DNA from: Nodosilinea sp. LEGE 07088
GTDB taxonomy: Bacteria > Cyanobacteriota > Cyanobacteriia > Phormidesmidales > Phormidesmidaceae
Reading direction: 5' to 3'
Length of the DNA stretch: 35,361 nt
Assembly: GCF_015207395.1 (NCBI RefSeq)
Contig: NZ_JADEWX010000046.1
Location: 1-35,361, forward strand
Part shown: one piece after another, positions 34,398-35,361 of the stretch
Position numbering within the stretch: position 1 is the first letter of the stretch
Layout: every line of letters begins with the position of its first letter
Made by a program: the position numbers and the translations under genes
The notes under the pieces: model-generated
What the model saw: only the letters and a program-made list of their open reading frames with translations
Databases searched by the model: none
Told to the model about the DNA's origin: nothing

Positions 34398-35225
34398 TCA
34401 AGAACGCAACACTTGATACCATACCTGTCGCTTAGGGAGAAATGGAGCCTCAGCTTTTTCGATCATTTCCCGACTTTCTTCTTCCTTGCCTTGCTCTCGT
34501 AGAAGAGTGGCTATCCAGCTGATGGCAGCTTGTTCCACACGAATCCATCCTATCAAATTTGTCTCCCATCTAATCTCCCGAAATACCGCCAAGGCTTCTT
34601 CGTAGAATCTAGTCTGATGCAAATAGAGGCCGTATTGATAAGCCAGCGGTATGGTGCATCTCCTTTGAAGTCTAGGAGATGCAGACTGGAAAGCGGGAAT
34701 GCTCTCAAGCACACTGCGCGACTCGTCTATCAGCTGCCTGAATTCGTCTCTCGTGATGAGCCGCGCTTCTTGCTTCGATAAACGCAATTCCAGTCTTGGG
34801 TTTAACTCGGGAATCATCGCAAGAACGGGCATGCGATCAGGGATTATAGAATCACGAAAGTCAGGCTCTTGGATGATTCCCGATGACTCTGCGAATAATT
34901 CTCTTGCTTGTAGAAGGCTTTCCCGTGTCCCTTGATTTGTCAGGATCCATGCCTGTGCCATCGAAGCCTCGGCATACATCTGCCTGTCATTGTGCTCTTT
35001 TGATTGCTGACGTAACCACCTCGATACCCTGTCTACGAACTGCGTTGCTCCACAATGATAAGCCACATTTTGAACGTTTTGATAGATCACCTTAATTTGC
35101 GAATAATACCCGTCCTCTTGCATCGCTTGTTCAAGTGTAGAAATAATCACATTTTCATTGATCTCAAAACAGCGCATCCTTAGATCAAAATGATCAAAAT
35201 CCAAGTTTAGCTTCTGGCGGATCAC
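34398..35225 (-). CDS. Helical-repeat (TPR-like) protein, paralogue 1, probably N-terminally truncated
   Basis: 275 residues from GTG 35225, the only start left outside the insertion sequence. Compared with paralogue 2 it lacks roughly the first 60 residues and begins at the segment equivalent to DYWDKVKLQ (here DHFDLRMRCF). Helical repeats follow to the shared LIGWIRVEQAAISWIATLL segment near the C-terminus. The insertion-sequence end lies 10 nt upstream of the GTG, so the original start and promoter have probably been removed or replaced. It ends 65 nt before the start of paralogue 2 on the same strand. Confidence 0.6.
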   Translation of the reverse strand: MIRQKLNLDFDHFDLRMRCFEINENVIISTLEQAMQEDGYYSQIKVIYQNVQNVAYHCGATQFVDRVSRWLRQQSKEHNDRQMYAEASMAQAWILTNQGTRESLLQARELFAESSGIIQEPDFRDSIIPDRMPVLAMIPELNPRLELRLSKQEARLITRDEFRQLIDESRSVLESIPAFQSASPRLQRRCTIPLAYQYGLYLHQTRFYEEALAVFREIRWETNLIGWIRVEQAAISWIATLLREQGKEEESREMIEKAEAPFLPKRQVWYQVLRS

Positions 35226-35234
35226 AAAATCTCT

Positions 35235-35361
35235 GGTTCTTCCGGCAGCATGGTGATAAGTTTTTCTAATCAGAAAAGCAAGCTAGCAAGCGCTTACGGA
35301 AATTCTCAAAGTTTACAAACCCATAAGCTTGGCGCTTAATCAACTTAATTCGATTGTTGAT
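35235..35361 (-). mobile_element. End of an ISL3-like insertion sequence
   Basis: The terminal sequence GGTTCTTCCGGCAGCATGGT begins at 35235 and resembles ISL3-family inverted repeats (GGxTCTTxCG). The element continues past the window. If the family's usual 8-bp target duplication applies, the copy next to this end would be AAATCTCT (35227-35234). Confidence 0.6.
35266..35361 (-). CDS. ISL3-like transposase, C-terminal 31 residues
   Basis: Partial gene entering from the right edge and ending at TAG 35266-35268. The visible end, INNRIKLIKRQAYGFVNFEN then FRKRLLACFSD, matches the typical last residues of ISL3-type DDE transposases. The catalytic domain is outside the window. Confidence 0.75.
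   Translation of the reverse strand: MNNRIKLIKRQAYGFVNFENFRKRLLACFSD

Noticed and set aside
35226-35286. In-frame fusion of the transposase with the TPR-like gene
   Set aside because: Re-reading the bases shows the transposase frame ends at TAG 35266-35268, and the TPR frame meets its own stop inside the element.
1-35361. CRISPR array, tRNA or rRNA gene
   Set aside because: No regularly spaced palindromic repeats with unique spacers and no tRNA or rRNA signature were found by reading; a covariance-model scan would be needed to be certain.

Overview
The window looks cyanobacterial. HIP1 octamers (GCGATCGC) recur, for example at 4771, 10144, 20221 and 22264. Several small genes belong to families I know only or mainly from cyanobacteria: cyAbrB, DUF4278, a DUF6464-like Cys protein and a short 'SPEGV' protein. 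The setting is accessory DNA, probably a conjugative plasmid or integrative element of a filamentous, Leptolyngbya-like cyanobacterium. That placement is inferred from content; no replication or integration gene is visible.

Layout. Positions 1-3794 (-) hold most of a strawberry-notch (SNO) type helicase. A terminator and a small conserved gene lie upstream of it at 3862-4233. Positions 4234-5235 are mostly non-coding and carry about 13 phased 21-bp repeats. A small cyanobacterial gene (5236-5526) and a long perfect hairpin (5539-5591) follow. Positions 5707-13799 (+) are a compact, lower-GC four-gene operon. Positions 13838-19598 (-) are a high-GC type IV secretion/conjugation cluster, in transcription order VirB2-like, VirB3-like, VirB4-like, VirB5/TrbJ-like, VirB6/TrbL-like, then a membrane protein cut off where the operon begins. 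Positions 20087-23735 hold a ribbon-helix-helix-like protein, an unknown protein, RNase HI, a PPOX-family protein, an aldo/keto reductase and a small Cys protein. Positions 24124-30365 hold cyAbrB, small genes, an SRPBCC protein, a broken UmuD-prime-like gene, a DUF4278 gene, UmuC and a transglutaminase-like membrane protein. Positions 30400-33000 are decayed remnants (nuclease, AAA ATPase, HNH, TPR). Positions 33083-35225 (-) are two paralogous helical-repeat genes. The window ends inside an ISL3-like insertion sequence.

The main discovery candidate is the operon at 5707-13799. Gene A is a helical domain plus two TIR/nucleoside-deoxyribosyltransferase-like domains. Gene B is a Topo VI-B-like GHKL ATPase with a long C-terminal part. 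Gene C is two TIR-like domains followed by three RRMs. Gene D is two TIR-like domains followed by two RNA polymerase alpha C-terminal domains and a sigma-70 region 4. In A, C and D one TIR-like domain keeps the ELG glutamate and its partner has lost it (Ala or Ser). The C-terminal parts of C and D closely resemble the host's own Rbp RNA-binding proteins, RpoA C-terminus and principal sigma factor. I infer an anti-phage or abortive-infection system in which host-mimic domains act as bait, or as adaptors to the transcription apparatus, for factors that attack it, with the TIR-like domains as NAD/nucleotide-acting effectors and the GHKL ATPase as a partner. The domains are visible in the sequence; the function is inference.
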